64,000 nucleotides of DNA from Pseudomonas chlororaphis subsp. chlororaphis (lineage in GTDB: Bacteria > Pseudomonadota > Gammaproteobacteria > Pseudomonadales > Pseudomonadaceae). Below are positions 54,810 through 64,000 of the stretch, in pieces (within the stretch, counting starts at the first letter, position 1; each line of letters opens with the position of its first letter). The stretch spans positions 3,534,001 to 3,598,000 of the forward strand of contig NZ_CP027712.1 of NCBI RefSeq assembly GCF_003945765.1, written 5' to 3'. The position numbers and the translations under genes were made by a program. The notes beneath the pieces were generated by a model, which was given only the letters and a program-made list of their open reading frames with translations, ran no database searches and was not told where the DNA came from.

Positions 54810-55676
54810 TCAGCGAGCATCCGGATCGTCCAGCATGCGCTTGGGGTGCATGCCATTGACCATGCCCATGAACGGCGCGTGGATCGAGTAACCGAGCATG
54901 CGCTGGATGTGTTCGCTGCATTGCCGGGCGACGTGGCGCGGGGTCGACAGGATGAAGTTCTCCTGCTGGCGCGCCCAGGGTTCGCAGTACTGCGCCGTCA
55001 GCGCCAGGCGTGGCGCGCCGCTGCGATTGGCGCCGCCGCCGTGCCAGAGGGTGCCGAGGAAAAACACCACCGAGCCCTTGGGCATGACCACCGGCAGCAC
55101 GGCGGCCTGTTCGGCGGCGGTGGGCAGGCGCCCGTCCCACAGATGGCTGCCGGGAATCACCACGGTGGCGCCGTTGTCGCCGGTGAAGTCGTCCAGGGCC
55201 ATGATCGTCGCCGCGCCATAGGCCGGCCGCGGGCGGGCCATGGGATAGAAGGCATCGTCGTAATGCAGGTGCTGGGCGCACTCGCCCGGCAGGATATTGA
55301 TCGCCTGCAGCTGCGACAGCAGGTAATTGGGCGCCAGGAGTCGGTCCAGCAGGCCCAGGATCAGCGGGTGCTCCACCAGCCCATCGCAGACCCGCGTTTT
55401 CGCAATCACCGCATACAACCGCTGGGTGCGTGCGCCCTCGAACGAGTTGCGCCCGGTCTGGCAGAAACGTCCCAGCAGATCCTCGCGCATGCGACTAACC
55501 TGCTGCTCATCGAACAGCCGTTCGAGCACCACGAAGCCGTCGCGTTGCAGGCGGGCCATCAGCTCGTCGAGTTGCGCGGCGGGCACGGCGGGCTGGGTAC
55601 CGGCGGTGGACAGGTAGGTCCGGGCGCATCCGTTGCTCATGTAGTCGTGCCGCTCGGGCAAGGTTGTGGTTGTCAT
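54810..55676 (-). CDS. Phytanoyl-CoA dioxygenase (PhyH) family oxygenase
   Basis: 288 aa, predicted Fe(II)/2-oxoglutarate dioxygenase. The metal ligands are in HLHYDDAF (His-x-Asp) and the distal His in GTLWHGGGANRSG; an Arg that would hold 2-oxoglutarate follows in GAPRLAL. Substrates in this family range from acyl-CoAs to ectoine and natural-product intermediates. The ATG is preceded by AGGAG. It is divergent from an AraC regulator gene 79 bases away, which probably controls it. Confidence 0.88.
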   Translation of the reverse strand: MTTTTLPERHDYMSNGCARTYLSTAGTQPAVPAAQLDELMARLQRDGFVVLERLFDEQQVSRMREDLLGRFCQTGRNSFEGARTQRLYAVIAKTRVCDGLVEHPLILGLLDRLLAPNYLLSQLQAINILPGECAQHLHYDDAFYPMARPRPAYGAATIMALDDFTGDNGATVVIPGSHLWDGRLPTAAEQAAVLPVVMPKGSVVFFLGTLWHGGGANRSGAPRLALTAQYCEPWARQQENFILSTPRHVARQCSEHIQRMLGYSIHAPFMGMVNGMHPKRMLDDPDAR

Positions 55677-55755
55677 CGACTGGCTCCTTGGGAGTGGGTC
55701 GTATCAATCTGCAGGACGCCGGAGTGGCCGCCAATGACGCTTTGCCTCAACTGAC

Positions 55756-56775
55756 ATGACCCGCCCTTACCCGCACTGGATCGTCGCCCCGACCATTCCC
55801 GCGCGTTTTGTGCGCGAGATGCTGGGGCAACTGCGTCTCGACGCCGACGCACGCGCCGCGCTGCTCGAACGCTGCGACTTGCCCAGGGAGGCCCTGCGCG
55901 ACGGCTATCGCGTGGCGCCGCTCAACTACCGCGCCTTGAGTCGCCTGGCCGTGGGCGTCGGCGCCGACGAAGCCTTGGGGTTCTTCGCCCGCACCGTGCC
56001 GCCGGGCAGCTTCGAGCAATTGCTGCGGTTGCTGGTGCACCTGCCGACCCTGGCCGATGCCTTCGAAGAGGCCGCGCGCTTCTACAAGCTGTTCGACGAT
56101 TCGCCGCCCTGGCGCCTGGAAAAGCACGCCAGGATTGCCCGCCTGGTACTGACGCCGCGCCCCGGGGCGCAAACCGACTCGGTGCTCTGGCCGCATATGC
56201 TGCTGTTGGCGCTCTGGCACACCGGCAGCTGGCTCACCGGCGAAACCCTGCCGCTGCGGCGGATCGTCCTGCCCGGGCATCTCGGCGCCTTCACCGCGCA
56301 AACGCGCTTTCTGTTCGGCCGCCAACCGGCTTTCGCCACGCAGGCATGGCTGGAGCTGCCGGCGGTAAACCTGCAGGCGCCGCTGATGCGCCGGCCGGCG
56401 GAGGCGGCGCGCTTCGCCAGCCACCTGTTGCCGGCGGTGATCGCCCCCGGCCCGCTGGCCAGTTTCGAAGCCCATCTGCGCGCCTTGCTGTGCGCCGCCG
56501 AGCCCTTTGCCGGGCTGTCGGAACTCGAGGCGGCCAGGGCCCTGGGCATTTCGCGGCAGACCCTGGCCCGCCGACTGGCGGCGCTCGGCGTGACCTTCCT
56601 CGGGGTGCGCGATGAATTGCGCCGGGACCTGGCCTGCACCCTGCTCGCCCGCGGCTCGGTGAGCGTCGCCAAATTGGCCGAACGCCTGGGCTACTCGGAA
56701 CCCAGCGCCTTCCAGCGCGCCTTCAAACAGTGGACCGGGCTGCCACCGGGGGCCTATCGCGGCGGCCGGCGCTGA
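55756..56775 (+). CDS. AraC-family regulator with arabinose-binding-like N-terminal domain
   Basis: 339 aa. Residues ~15-205 resemble the ligand-binding domain of OruR/ArgR-type AraC regulators (FVREMLGQLRLDADARAALL, GFFARTVPPGSFEQLLRLL). Residues ~245-335 hold the HTH pair (EAARALGISRQTLARRLAALGV and KLAERLGYSEPSAFQRAFKQW). It is divergent from the PhyH gene and likely its activator. Confidence 0.88.
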   Translation: MTRPYPHWIVAPTIPARFVREMLGQLRLDADARAALLERCDLPREALRDGYRVAPLNYRALSRLAVGVGADEALGFFARTVPPGSFEQLLRLLVHLPTLADAFEEAARFYKLFDDSPPWRLEKHARIARLVLTPRPGAQTDSVLWPHMLLLALWHTGSWLTGETLPLRRIVLPGHLGAFTAQTRFLFGRQPAFATQAWLELPAVNLQAPLMRRPAEAARFASHLLPAVIAPGPLASFEAHLRALLCAAEPFAGLSELEAARALGISRQTLARRLAALGVTFLGVRDELRRDLACTLLARGSVSVAKLAERLGYSEPSAFQRAFKQWTGLPPGAYRGGRR

Positions 56776-56952
56776 GCGGCCTGGTTTCCCCTTAGGGATT
56801 TTTTCACCGCCCCCGTTCTCGAACGCCGTGTAAACCGGCATGCTGCGCCACCCTGATCGCCATGGCGGCGGGCCGCCCACCGGGGAATTTATGCCGCGAT
56901 GGCGCGGTCTATGCTCGTCAGGGCTGGTGAACAGCAAAAGAGGACATGACAG

Positions 56953-59370
56953 ATGCGGCGAGTGAGACAGAACCGCTGGGGGATGGGGCTGTTGGCCCTG
57001 TTGCTGTGTATTGCGCTGCCGGCCTTCGCGGCCCCGGCGTCCGGGCCGCAGAGTGTTGCCCGCAACCAGCTGCCGCTGCTGGCCGAGGGCGCGGATCTTG
57101 AGCAACTCAATGACCGGCTGGAGCTGATCCGCCAAAGCGTGTCGGCGAGCGGTAACGACGACCTGCTCTCGGACCTGCGCCAGGCCGCGCTGCAAGTGCA
57201 GAAGCAGGCCGACAGCCTGATCGCCCTGCGCGCCACCGATATCGAGCGCCTGGACGACCAGCTCAAGGTCCTGGGCCCACCGTTGCCCGACGAAGCCCCC
57301 AGCCTGACCAGCCAGCGCCAGGTGCTGAGCGCGCAGAAGGACAACCTGCTCGACGAAGAGCGCCAGGCCAACCTGCTCAGCCAGTCCGGCCGCGACCTCG
57401 CCGCGCAGATCATCAACCTGCGGCGCAGCCTGTTCAATTCGCAGATCAGCACCCGCTCGGCGAGCCCCCTCAGCCCGGCCTTCTGGTCCACGCTGATCCG
57501 CCCGACCGAGGATGACCTCGGACGCCTGAACCGCCTCTCCGATGAAGTCTGGGCCGCATTCGATACGGCACTGGCCCCCGGCAATCGCGGGCTGTTCATC
57601 ACCACGCTGGTCATCGCGGCGCTGATCTGGGTGGTCGGCCGGCGCCTGCTGGAACGCCTGGCGATCTGGTCGATGATCCGCTGGCTGCCCGAGGGCCGCC
57701 TGCGCCGCAGCGCCCTGGCGCTGACCGTGGGGCTGGCGACCATCGTCACCATCAATGCCGCCGCCTCGCTGCTGCGCTGGGGGCTGGTCAACAGCGCGAC
57801 CCTGAGCGCCGATGTGCTCAACCTGATCGGCCAGTGGCTGACCCTGCTGATTTTCTGCTCCTTCATCGTCGGCCTCGGCCGCGCCATGTTGATGTTGTCG
57901 CGGCCGTCCTGGCGCCTGCCGCCGATTCCCGATCAGATCGCCACGGCCCTGGGGCCGTTCCCGCTGATCCTCGCGCTGGCGCTGCTGCTCACCGCCGGCG
58001 AGGAGCGGATCAACAGCGTGATCGCCAGCAGCCTGGCCCTGACCGTGGCGGTCAACGGCCTGACGGCGCTGGTCACCGCGCTGATCTTTTTCTTCGCCCT
58101 GCTGCGCCATCGCCGTACCCGCCGGCGCTTCGAGCTGGAGCGCCCCACCGGCATCGCCGGGCTGCTGCCCTTCATCGTGGCGGTATGGGTGACGGTGATC
58201 CTGCTGTCGCTGCTCAGCGGCTACCTGAGCCTGGCGTACTTCCTCACCGTCAAGCTGCTGTGGATCAGCGTGGTGACCACCAGCGCCTACCTGCTGATCG
58301 CCTGCTTCGGCGACCTCTGCGAAACCCTGCTGTCGCCCAAGCAACCCGGCGGCCTGGCGCTGGCGGCGGCCCTGGGCCTGTCGCCGCGCCACCAGGCCCA
58401 GGCCACCACCGTGCTGGCGGGCATCGGCCGGACCCTGCTGCTGTTCACCGCGGCGCTGCTGGCCTTCATGCCGTCCGGCTCGAGCCCGGGGGAACTGCTG
58501 GAAGGCTTTGCCCAACTGGATGTCAGCGGCCGGTCCCTGGGCAACCTCAACATCGTGCCCCAGGACCTGCTGCTGGCGGCGGCGTTCCTGGTCGGCGGGA
58601 TGTTCGCCGTGCGGGTGCTCAAGCGCTGGCTGAGCGAGCGGCTGCTGCCGGAAACCAATATGGACGCCGGCATGCGCGCCTCGCTGGTGACCCTGGTCGG
58701 CTATATCGGCTTTGTCCTGCTGGCGATCGTGGTGATGTCGACCCTGCGGATCAACCTGACCAACCTGACCTGGGTGGTCAGCGCCCTGTCGGTGGGTATT
58801 GGTTTCGGCCTGCAGGCCATCGTGCAGAACTTCATTTCCGGGTTGATCCTGCTTACCGAGCGGCCGGTGAAGGTCGGCGACTGGGTCAGCCTGGCCGGGG
58901 TCGAGGGCGATATCCGGCGGATCAACGTGCGCGCCACGGAAATCCAGATGTCCGACCGCTCCACAGTGATCGTGCCGAACTCGCAGTTCATCTCGCAGAA
59001 CGTGCGCAACGTGACCATGGACAACGCCCTGGGCGTGGTCGGCATCACCCTCACCCTGCCCCTGGAAACCGATGTGCTGCAGGTGCGCGAGCTGTTGCTG
59101 CAGGCCTATGCCGAGCACGAGGCGATTCTCAAGGCGCCGGCGACCTCGGTATCGTTCAAGGACCTGACCAGCAATGGCCTGATCATCAGCGTCAGCGGCT
59201 ACGTCGGCAGCCCGCGCTCGGTGTCCGGTGCCCGCAGCGACCTGCTGTTCACCATCCTCGGGCGCCTGCGCGAAGTGGGCATCGCCCTGTCGTCGCCGCA
59301 GAACCTCATGCTGATCAGCGACAGCCAGGACAAGGCGGCTGGCGAGCCACCGGCCCAGCCCAGCGCATGA
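56953..59370 (+). CDS. DUF3772/MscS-type mechanosensitive channel
   Basis: 805 aa. The signal peptide ends near LPAFA (~27). A periplasmic helical DUF3772-type domain (~35-190) with coiled-coil character is followed by about 11 membrane helices (~200-620). The MscS pore-beta module is at ~610-790: VGIGFGLQAIVQNFISGLILL, ERPVKVGDWV, then VPNSQFISQNVRN. Such large MscS paralogues release solutes on osmotic downshock. The ATG follows GAGGAC. A terminator lies 12 bases after the stop. Confidence 0.9.
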   Translation: MRRVRQNRWGMGLLALLLCIALPAFAAPASGPQSVARNQLPLLAEGADLEQLNDRLELIRQSVSASGNDDLLSDLRQAALQVQKQADSLIALRATDIERLDDQLKVLGPPLPDEAPSLTSQRQVLSAQKDNLLDEERQANLLSQSGRDLAAQIINLRRSLFNSQISTRSASPLSPAFWSTLIRPTEDDLGRLNRLSDEVWAAFDTALAPGNRGLFITTLVIAALIWVVGRRLLERLAIWSMIRWLPEGRLRRSALALTVGLATIVTINAAASLLRWGLVNSATLSADVLNLIGQWLTLLIFCSFIVGLGRAMLMLSRPSWRLPPIPDQIATALGPFPLILALALLLTAGEERINSVIASSLALTVAVNGLTALVTALIFFFALLRHRRTRRRFELERPTGIAGLLPFIVAVWVTVILLSLLSGYLSLAYFLTVKLLWISVVTTSAYLLIACFGDLCETLLSPKQPGGLALAAALGLSPRHQAQATTVLAGIGRTLLLFTAALLAFMPSGSSPGELLEGFAQLDVSGRSLGNLNIVPQDLLLAAAFLVGGMFAVRVLKRWLSERLLPETNMDAGMRASLVTLVGYIGFVLLAIVVMSTLRINLTNLTWVVSALSVGIGFGLQAIVQNFISGLILLTERPVKVGDWVSLAGVEGDIRRINVRATEIQMSDRSTVIVPNSQFISQNVRNVTMDNALGVVGITLTLPLETDVLQVRELLLQAYAEHEAILKAPATSVSFKDLTSNGLIISVSGYVGSPRSVSGARSDLLFTILGRLREVGIALSSPQNLMLISDSQDKAAGEPPAQPSA

Positions 59371-59381
59371 ACCGGCCCCTA

Positions 59382-59414
59382 CAGGGCGCACTGCCGGCGA
59401 GCGCCCTGTTTTTT
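59382..59414 (+). terminator. Rho-independent terminator of the MscS-type gene
   Basis: CAGGGCGC (59382-59389) pairs with GCGCCCTG (59401-59408) over an 11-base loop, followed by six T (59409-59414). Confidence 0.88.
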
Positions 59415-59539
59415 ATCTTGCGGTGGGAAGCACTGAGCTATCGTGGCTAAGGCCCTGGCAACTTTTCTCAACGAGCGGCAGCTGTCATCGAGGAGCCCGA
59501 CGACAGCCCTGTTTCACTCCCGGCAAGACAAGGAACACC

Positions 59540-61063
59540 ATGGACGGAAAACCCGACATCAGCCCCGAAGACATTGCCCTGGAGTCGAAACGACTTCCCG
59601 CACTGGCGGTCACTATCGCCTTCCTGATGGTGGTCGCGGTGTCGATTCTCAGCATTTATGGCATCCAGGTCATCAACAGCAAGGCCCATGAACTGGCGCA
59701 AGCCCGGCTGATCTCCGGCAACCTGGCCCTGTCCATGGCACAACAGGCGACCGATACCTTCGACGAAGCCAACCTGATCCTCGAAGAGCTGATCGAGCGC
59801 CTCGACGACCTGTCGCCCCAGGCCCTGGAAAAAACCCAGAAGCTGCTGAAAAAGCGCGTGTTCACCACCGAACAGTTGCACGGCCTGTTCTTCTATGACC
59901 GGGAAGGCAACTGGGTGCTCACCTCGTTCGACTACAAGCCGCCAAAGGCGAACAACTCGGACCGCGACTACTTCAAGTTCCACCGCGAGAATGCAACCCT
60001 GTCCCCCAGGGTCGGCGCGGCCCTGCGCAGCAAGACCACGGGCGACTGGGTGATCCCGTTCTCGCGCCGGGTCAACGACGCCCAGGGCAACTTCAAGGGC
60101 GTGGTGCTGGCGACCATCAAGATGGAGTACTTCGACAAGTTCTTCGATCGTTTCAGCATCGACGACAAGGGCGCGATCTTTCTCGCCCTGCCCCAGGGCA
60201 CGATCATCGCCAGGCGGCCGTTCGACGAAAAGCTCATCGGTGCGTCCCTGGCCCGGGGCGAAATCTTCTCCGTGCACATACCCCGTGCCCCCGCCGACAC
60301 GGTCATGGTCAAGTCGATCATCGACGGCGTCGACCGCCTGTTCGGCTATCGGGTGCTGTACAAGTACCCGCTGGTGGTGGCGGCGGCCAACTCCCAGGAG
60401 TCCATTCTCAGCAGCTGGCGTGCCGATACCTACCAACTGACCGCAATGATCGCCGTGGTGCTGCTGATCAATCTGCTGGTCGGCATCCTGTTGTTCAAGC
60501 AGGTGCGCAAGGGCCTGCGAGTGGAAAGCCATTTGAAGAAAGCCCGCTCGGTGCTGGAGACCCTGGTGTTGCAGGACGGCCTGACCGGCCTGGCCAACCG
60601 CCGGCACCTGGAGCGCAACCTGGAACTGGAGTGGCTGCGGGCGGCCCGGCAGCGCTCGTCGATCAGCCTGATCATGCTCGATATCGACCACTTCAAGAGC
60701 TTCAACGACCGCTATGGCCATGTGGCGGGCGACCATTGCATCTGCGCCGTCAGCCGGGCCATCAGCCAGTGCGTGCGGCGCCCCTCGGACCTGGCGGTGC
60801 GCTACGGCGGCGAAGAGTTCGCGGTGCTGCTGCCGGACACCGAGCCTGGCAGCGCCTACGTGCTGGCCGAGAGCATCCGCCTGGCGGTACAGGAACTGGC
60901 GATCGAGCATGTCGACAACCCCGGCGGCGTCGTGACCATCAGCCTCGGCGTCTACAGCTGCGTGCCCGCCACGCCCGAGTTCAAGACCCTCTTGATGCAG
61001 GCCGACTCGGCGCTGTACATGGCCAAGCGCGCGGGGCGCAATCAGACCGTGCCGACCTCCTAG
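59540..61063 (+). CDS. Membrane diguanylate cyclase with Cache-type sensor and GGDEF domain
   Basis: 507 aa from the ATG at 59540. One membrane helix (~24-44) precedes a periplasmic dCache-like sensor (~50-310: [33 protein letters not shown]), and a second helix spans ~325-345. The GGDEF domain (~360-500) has active-site GGEEF at 423-427 and an intact inhibitory I-site RPSD at 414-417. It should make c-di-GMP with product inhibition. The pel operon in this window contains a c-di-GMP receptor (PelD), but a link is inference only. It ends four bases into the convergent LysR gene. Confidence 0.93.
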   Translation: MDGKPDISPEDIALESKRLPALAVTIAFLMVVAVSILSIYGIQVINSKAHELAQARLISGNLALSMAQQATDTFDEANLILEELIERLDDLSPQALEKTQKLLKKRVFTTEQLHGLFFYDREGNWVLTSFDYKPPKANNSDRDYFKFHRENATLSPRVGAALRSKTTGDWVIPFSRRVNDAQGNFKGVVLATIKMEYFDKFFDRFSIDDKGAIFLALPQGTIIARRPFDEKLIGASLARGEIFSVHIPRAPADTVMVKSIIDGVDRLFGYRVLYKYPLVVAAANSQESILSSWRADTYQLTAMIAVVLLINLLVGILLFKQVRKGLRVESHLKKARSVLETLVLQDGLTGLANRRHLERNLELEWLRAARQRSSISLIMLDIDHFKSFNDRYGHVAGDHCICAVSRAISQCVRRPSDLAVRYGGEEFAVLLPDTEPGSAYVLAESIRLAVQELAIEHVDNPGGVVTISLGVYSCVPATPEFKTLLMQADSALYMAKRAGRNQTVPTS

Positions 61064-61938
61064 GCGCTGGCCGATACTGCCCCACGCTCCTCCAGCAGGC
61101 GCACGAAGTGGGTCAGGCTGCGCGATACCGTGCCGCGGCGCCAGATCAGCCAGGTCTGCAGGAAACGGAACGGCTGCGCCAGCTGCCAGATGCTCACCGT
61201 GCTGCAGCCCGGCATGCTTTCGAGCATGCTGCGCGGCATCAGCGCCAGGCCGGCGCCGGCACTGACGCAGGCCAGCATGCCGTGGTAGGACTCCAGTTCG
61301 TGGATCTTGCCGGGTACCGCGCCATCCTCGCTGAACCAGCGCTCGAAGTGATGGCGGTACGAGCAGTTGGCGCGAAAGGCGTAGATGCTCTCGCCGTTGA
61401 CGTCGCGCCCGCGGGTGATGGGCGCATGCCCCAGCGGCGCGATGATGAGCATTTCCTCGTCGAACACCGGCACGCCTTCCAGGCTCGGGTGCAGCACCGG
61501 GCCATCGACGAAAGCCGCGGTCAGGCGCCCGGACAGCACGCCATCGATCATGGTCCCGGAGGGGCCGGTGGACAGGTCCAGCTCGACTTTGACGTGCTTC
61601 TGGTTATAGGCCGCCAGCAAGGCCGGAATCCGCACCGCCGCCGTGCTCTCCAGGGAACCCAGGGAGAACGGGCCCTGGGGTTCTTCGCCGGCGACCGTCA
61701 GCCGCGCTTCCTGCACCAGGTCGAGAATCCGCCGGGCGTAGTCGAGGAAACTCCAGCCGGCCGGCGACAGGCGCAGGCGGCTTTTCTCGCGGATAAACAG
61801 CTCCACCCCCAAATCCTGCTCCAGCTGCTTGATCCGCGTGGTCAGGTTGGAGGGCACCCGGTGGATGAGTTGCGCCGCGGCGCTGATGCTGCCCTGCTCG
61901 GCCACCGCCTTGAAGATTTCCAGCTGCACCAGGTCCAT
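61060..61938 (-). CDS. LysR-family regulator of the PtrR/YneJ type
   Basis: 292 aa from the ATG at 61938, preceded by GGAGA. Winged HTH (~1-60: [20 protein letters not shown]) and effector domain (~85-290). It is divergent from the Sad-type succinate-semialdehyde dehydrogenase gene across 101 bases, the same arrangement as E. coli yneJ (ptrR) and yneI (sad), so it probably regulates that gene. Confidence 0.9.
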   Translation of the reverse strand: MDLVQLEIFKAVAEQGSISAAAQLIHRVPSNLTTRIKQLEQDLGVELFIREKSRLRLSPAGWSFLDYARRILDLVQEARLTVAGEEPQGPFSLGSLESTAAVRIPALLAAYNQKHVKVELDLSTGPSGTMIDGVLSGRLTAAFVDGPVLHPSLEGVPVFDEEMLIIAPLGHAPITRGRDVNGESIYAFRANCSYRHHFERWFSEDGAVPGKIHELESYHGMLACVSAGAGLALMPRSMLESMPGCSTVSIWQLAQPFRFLQTWLIWRRGTVSRSLTHFVRLLEERGAVSASA

Positions 61939-62039
61939 CTCATTCTCCAAACGTGAAAGATAGGCTCTTTATTATTCAGTTTTCATAAGCCCTGTACCAG
62001 CCTAACCTGCGGCCATTCCCCAGCCCACAGGACGCTGCC

Positions 62040-63431
62040 ATGACCCCGGTTTCCAGCCAGACCCACGCCCTTTCGATCAACCCCGCCACGGGCGAGCAGA
62101 TCGCCCATTACCCCTATGAATCCGCCGAGGCGCTGGACGCCGCCCTCGCCCGCGCCGCCGCGGCCGCCGCCCAGTGGCGCCGCACCGGCCTGGAACAGCG
62201 CTCGGCCCTGTTGCTGGCCCTGGCCAAGGCCCTGCGCGACAACGGCGAGCCCCTGGCCCGCAGCATCACCCTGGAAATGGGCAAGCCAATCGCCCAGGCC
62301 CGCGGCGAGATCGAGAAGTGCGCCCAGCTCTGCGAGTGGTACGCCGCCGAAGGCCCGGCGATGCTCGCCCCCGAGCCGGCCCCGGTGCCGAGCGGCAAGG
62401 CGCGCATCGAGTACCGGCCGCTGGGCCCGATCCTTGCGGTGATGCCGTGGAACTTCCCGATCTGGCAGGTGCTGCGCGGCGCGGTGCCGGCGCTGATCGC
62501 CGGCAATACCTACGTGCTCAAGCATGCGCCGAACGTCATGGGCAGCGCCTACCTGCTGCTGGAAGCCTTCCAGCGCGCCGGTTTCCCCCAGGGCGTGTTC
62601 GAGGTGATCAACGTCACCGCGGACGGCGTCTCCCGGGCCATCGCCGACCCACGGATCGCCGCCGTGACCCTGACCGGCAGCGTGCGCGCCGGCATCGCCA
62701 TCGGCGCCCAGGCCGGCGCGGCTCTGAAGAAATGCGTGCTGGAACTCGGCGGTTCCGACCCCTTTATCGTGCTCAACGACGCCGACCTGGACGCCGCCGT
62801 GCAGGCCGCGGTCATCGGCCGCTACCAGAACACCGGGCAAGTCTGCGCCGCCGCCAAGCGCCTGATCGTCGAGCAAGGGGTGGTCGAGGCCTTCACCGAG
62901 AAGTTCGTCGCCGCCACTCGCCAGCTGGTAGTCGGCGATCCACTGGCCGGCGCCACCTACATCGGCCCCATGGCGCGCTTCGACCTGCGCGACGAACTGG
63001 ACGAACAAGTGCAGGCCACCTTGAGCGAAGGCGCGACCCTGCTGCTAGGCGGCGCCAAGGCCGAGGGTCCGGGCAACTTCTACCTGCCGACGGTGCTGGC
63101 CGGCGTCACCGACCGGATGACCTCGTTCAAGCAGGAACTGTTCGGCCCGGTGGCCTCGATCATCAGTGCCCGGGATGCCCGACACGCCCTGGAACTGGCC
63201 AACGACAGTGAGTTCGGCCTGGCCTCGACTATTTACACCCGGGATGTCGCCCTGGCCGAACGCCTGACCGCCGAGCTGGAAACCGGCGGCGTGTTCATCA
63301 ACGGCTATTGCGCCAGCGATCCACGGGTGACCTTCGGCGGCGTGAAGAAAAGCGGCTTCGGCCGTGAGCTGTCGCACTTCGGCGTCCGCGAGTTCTGCAA
63401 CGCACAGACGGTATGGCTGGACCGCAACTGA
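62040..63431 (+). CDS. sad: Succinate-semialdehyde dehydrogenase, Sad/YneI type
   Basis: 463 aa aldehyde dehydrogenase. The nucleotide-site Asn and surroundings are VMPWNFPIWQVLRG (~140), the Gly motif TGSVRAG, the general base Glu in LELGGSDPF and the catalytic Cys in NTGQVCAAAKR. The length and long identical stretches match E. coli Sad (YneI) as I remember it, an NAD-linked enzyme oxidising succinic semialdehyde to succinate in GABA and putrescine breakdown. The divergent LysR is its likely regulator. Confidence 0.92.
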   Translation: MTPVSSQTHALSINPATGEQIAHYPYESAEALDAALARAAAAAAQWRRTGLEQRSALLLALAKALRDNGEPLARSITLEMGKPIAQARGEIEKCAQLCEWYAAEGPAMLAPEPAPVPSGKARIEYRPLGPILAVMPWNFPIWQVLRGAVPALIAGNTYVLKHAPNVMGSAYLLLEAFQRAGFPQGVFEVINVTADGVSRAIADPRIAAVTLTGSVRAGIAIGAQAGAALKKCVLELGGSDPFIVLNDADLDAAVQAAVIGRYQNTGQVCAAAKRLIVEQGVVEAFTEKFVAATRQLVVGDPLAGATYIGPMARFDLRDELDEQVQATLSEGATLLLGGAKAEGPGNFYLPTVLAGVTDRMTSFKQELFGPVASIISARDARHALELANDSEFGLASTIYTRDVALAERLTAELETGGVFINGYCASDPRVTFGGVKKSGFGRELSHFGVREFCNAQTVWLDRN

Positions 63432-63448
63432 TCCCCCACCCCCGACAC

Positions 63449-63549
63449 TGTTGGAGCGAGCTTGCTCGCGATGAGCCTGAGAACGCCGCGCATATCGGCT
63501 GGATTCGCGTCATCGTTGGCGATCATCGCGGGCAAGCCTCGCTCCTACA
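63449..63549. repeat. REP doublet (BIME-like), Pseudomonas type
   Basis: The left arm 63449-63472 (core GAGCGAGCTTGCTCGCGAT) and right arm 63525-63549 (core ATCGCGGGCAAGCCTCGCTC) are inverted relative to each other with one indel and a few mismatches, about 52 bases apart. Each is itself palindromic. This is the common extragenic REP family of P. fluorescens-type genomes. It lies just after the sad gene. Confidence 0.85.
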
Positions 63550-63588
63550 GTGAGTCTCCTGTTCCTTCAGCCACCCGTCGTGTCACGG

Positions 63589-63798
63589 TCAGCGGCGGTC
63601 ATCGGACAGTGGCGTCGGTTCGTTCGGTGCCGGCAGATCGGGGATCATTGGCCGTTCCCTGTCATCGTCACGCCGCTTATCGCGTTCGGCATCGCCGTTG
63701 ACGTTGGGATCGATCACCGGGTCGTGCCGGCGAGCCGGTTGCAGAGGGTCGGGTTCAGGAGTGCGGGGCTCGCTGGGGTCATGCATCGACTGGGACAT
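63589..63798 (-). CDS. Small acidic/charged hypothetical protein
   Basis: 69 aa from the ATG at 63798, with GAGGTG as ribosome-binding site. It is rich in Asp, Pro, Glu and Arg (DPSEPRTPEPDPLQPARRHD), with no membrane segment or signal and probably disordered. Similar short charged proteins are common in Pseudomonas but have no assigned function. It is the last gene in the window; the remaining 200 bases show nothing I can name. Confidence 0.6.
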   Translation of the reverse strand: MSQSMHDPSEPRTPEPDPLQPARRHDPVIDPNVNGDAERDKRRDDDRERPMIPDLPAPNEPTPLSDDRR

Positions 63799-64000
63799 GG
63801 TGCACCTCACGGCAGGCCCGGTGAATCCGGGCCCTACTCCGTCAGGCAGCGGGCCGGGCCAGGGGGTGCAAGGCAATGGATGAGCGGTCGCCCGGCCCTC
63901 CTGGCCAGACACCTGCTCAGCGAAACTTTCGCCGCCACCCGGGCTCAATCGTAGAGCCAGGTCACGCACCGTGGCCCATACCGGGAGGCCGTCCGATGAC

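Noticed and set aside
55747..59391. 1214-codon open frame on the minus strand
   Set aside because: It is antisense to the AraC and MscS-type genes, and its translation is low-complexity Gln/Gly/Arg/Ala/His-rich. It reflects high GC at codon third positions of the real genes.
1..64000. CRISPR arrays, tRNA or rRNA genes, prophage or integron
   Set aside because: No regularly spaced direct repeats, cloverleaf-like sequences, rRNA segments, integrase or phage structural genes were recognised on either strand.

Overview
The window is high-GC, densely packed DNA from a Pseudomonas, most likely the P. fluorescens complex near the P. protegens/P. chlororaphis group. The evidence is a complete pel exopolysaccharide operon headed by a pelX-type epimerase gene, a KatA-like catalase, a Pseudomonas-type REP doublet, and many LysR/AraC-regulated accessory enzymes. 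No rRNA, tRNA, CRISPR array or intact insertion sequence was found. The species assignment is inference.

Layout. (1) 1-6.3 kb: the 3' end of a non-ribosomal peptide cluster. It holds a Cy-A-PCP module cut by the window edge, a PaaK-like adenylating ligase, a 57-aa ORF carrying only the tail of a TrpG/PabA-type glutamine amidotransferase, a DHA2 efflux pump, and a condensation-fold protein lacking the catalytic histidines. (2) 6.3-10 kb: a peroxide-linked block with a catalase and two paralogous haloperoxidase-like hydrolases, divergently transcribed across an AT-rich spacer. (3) 10.2-18.6 kb: a signalling locus with an AraC regulator, a 1714-aa pseudokinase/AAA-ATPase/GAF/histidine kinase, a divergent response regulator with two different DNA-binding domains, a receiver-only protein and a short-chain dehydrogenase. 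(4) 18.6-31.8 kb: pelX-A-B-C-D-E-F-G on the minus strand, making and exporting the cationic Pel polysaccharide under c-di-GMP control. The upstream spacer holds three FleQ-box-like sequences.

(5) 32.3-40.6 kb: a set that reads as organophosphate scavenging. It comprises a secreted class C acid phosphatase, a Tat-exported PhoD phosphatase, a truncated GNAT gene, a private TonB system (exbD-tonB-receptor-exbB) and an exported phospholipase-D-family protein, with one Pho-box-like sequence in the divergent promoter region. (6) 40.6-45.1 kb: a two-gene unit with a di-haem c-type lipoprotein resembling RoxA-type oxygenases and a GMC flavoprotein. (7) 45.5-56.8 kb: small accessory metabolic units (SGNH hydrolase, MFS, CBS protein, MFS plus dehydrogenase with divergent LysR, AraC/SDR, PEP-mutase-like protein, PhyH dioxygenase with divergent AraC). 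(8) 57-61 kb: a DUF3772-type mechanosensitive channel and a Cache-GGDEF diguanylate cyclase. (9) 61-64 kb: a LysR gene divergent from a Sad-type succinate-semialdehyde dehydrogenase gene, a REP doublet and a small acidic protein.

The best candidates for something undescribed are the partial Cy-A-PCP/PaaK cluster, the pseudokinase-histidine kinase with its dual-DNA-binding regulator, the di-haem lipoprotein/GMC pair, and the phosphatase-TonB-PLD island. Start codons were chosen by ribosome-binding site and family length, so several genes begin inside a longer open frame.
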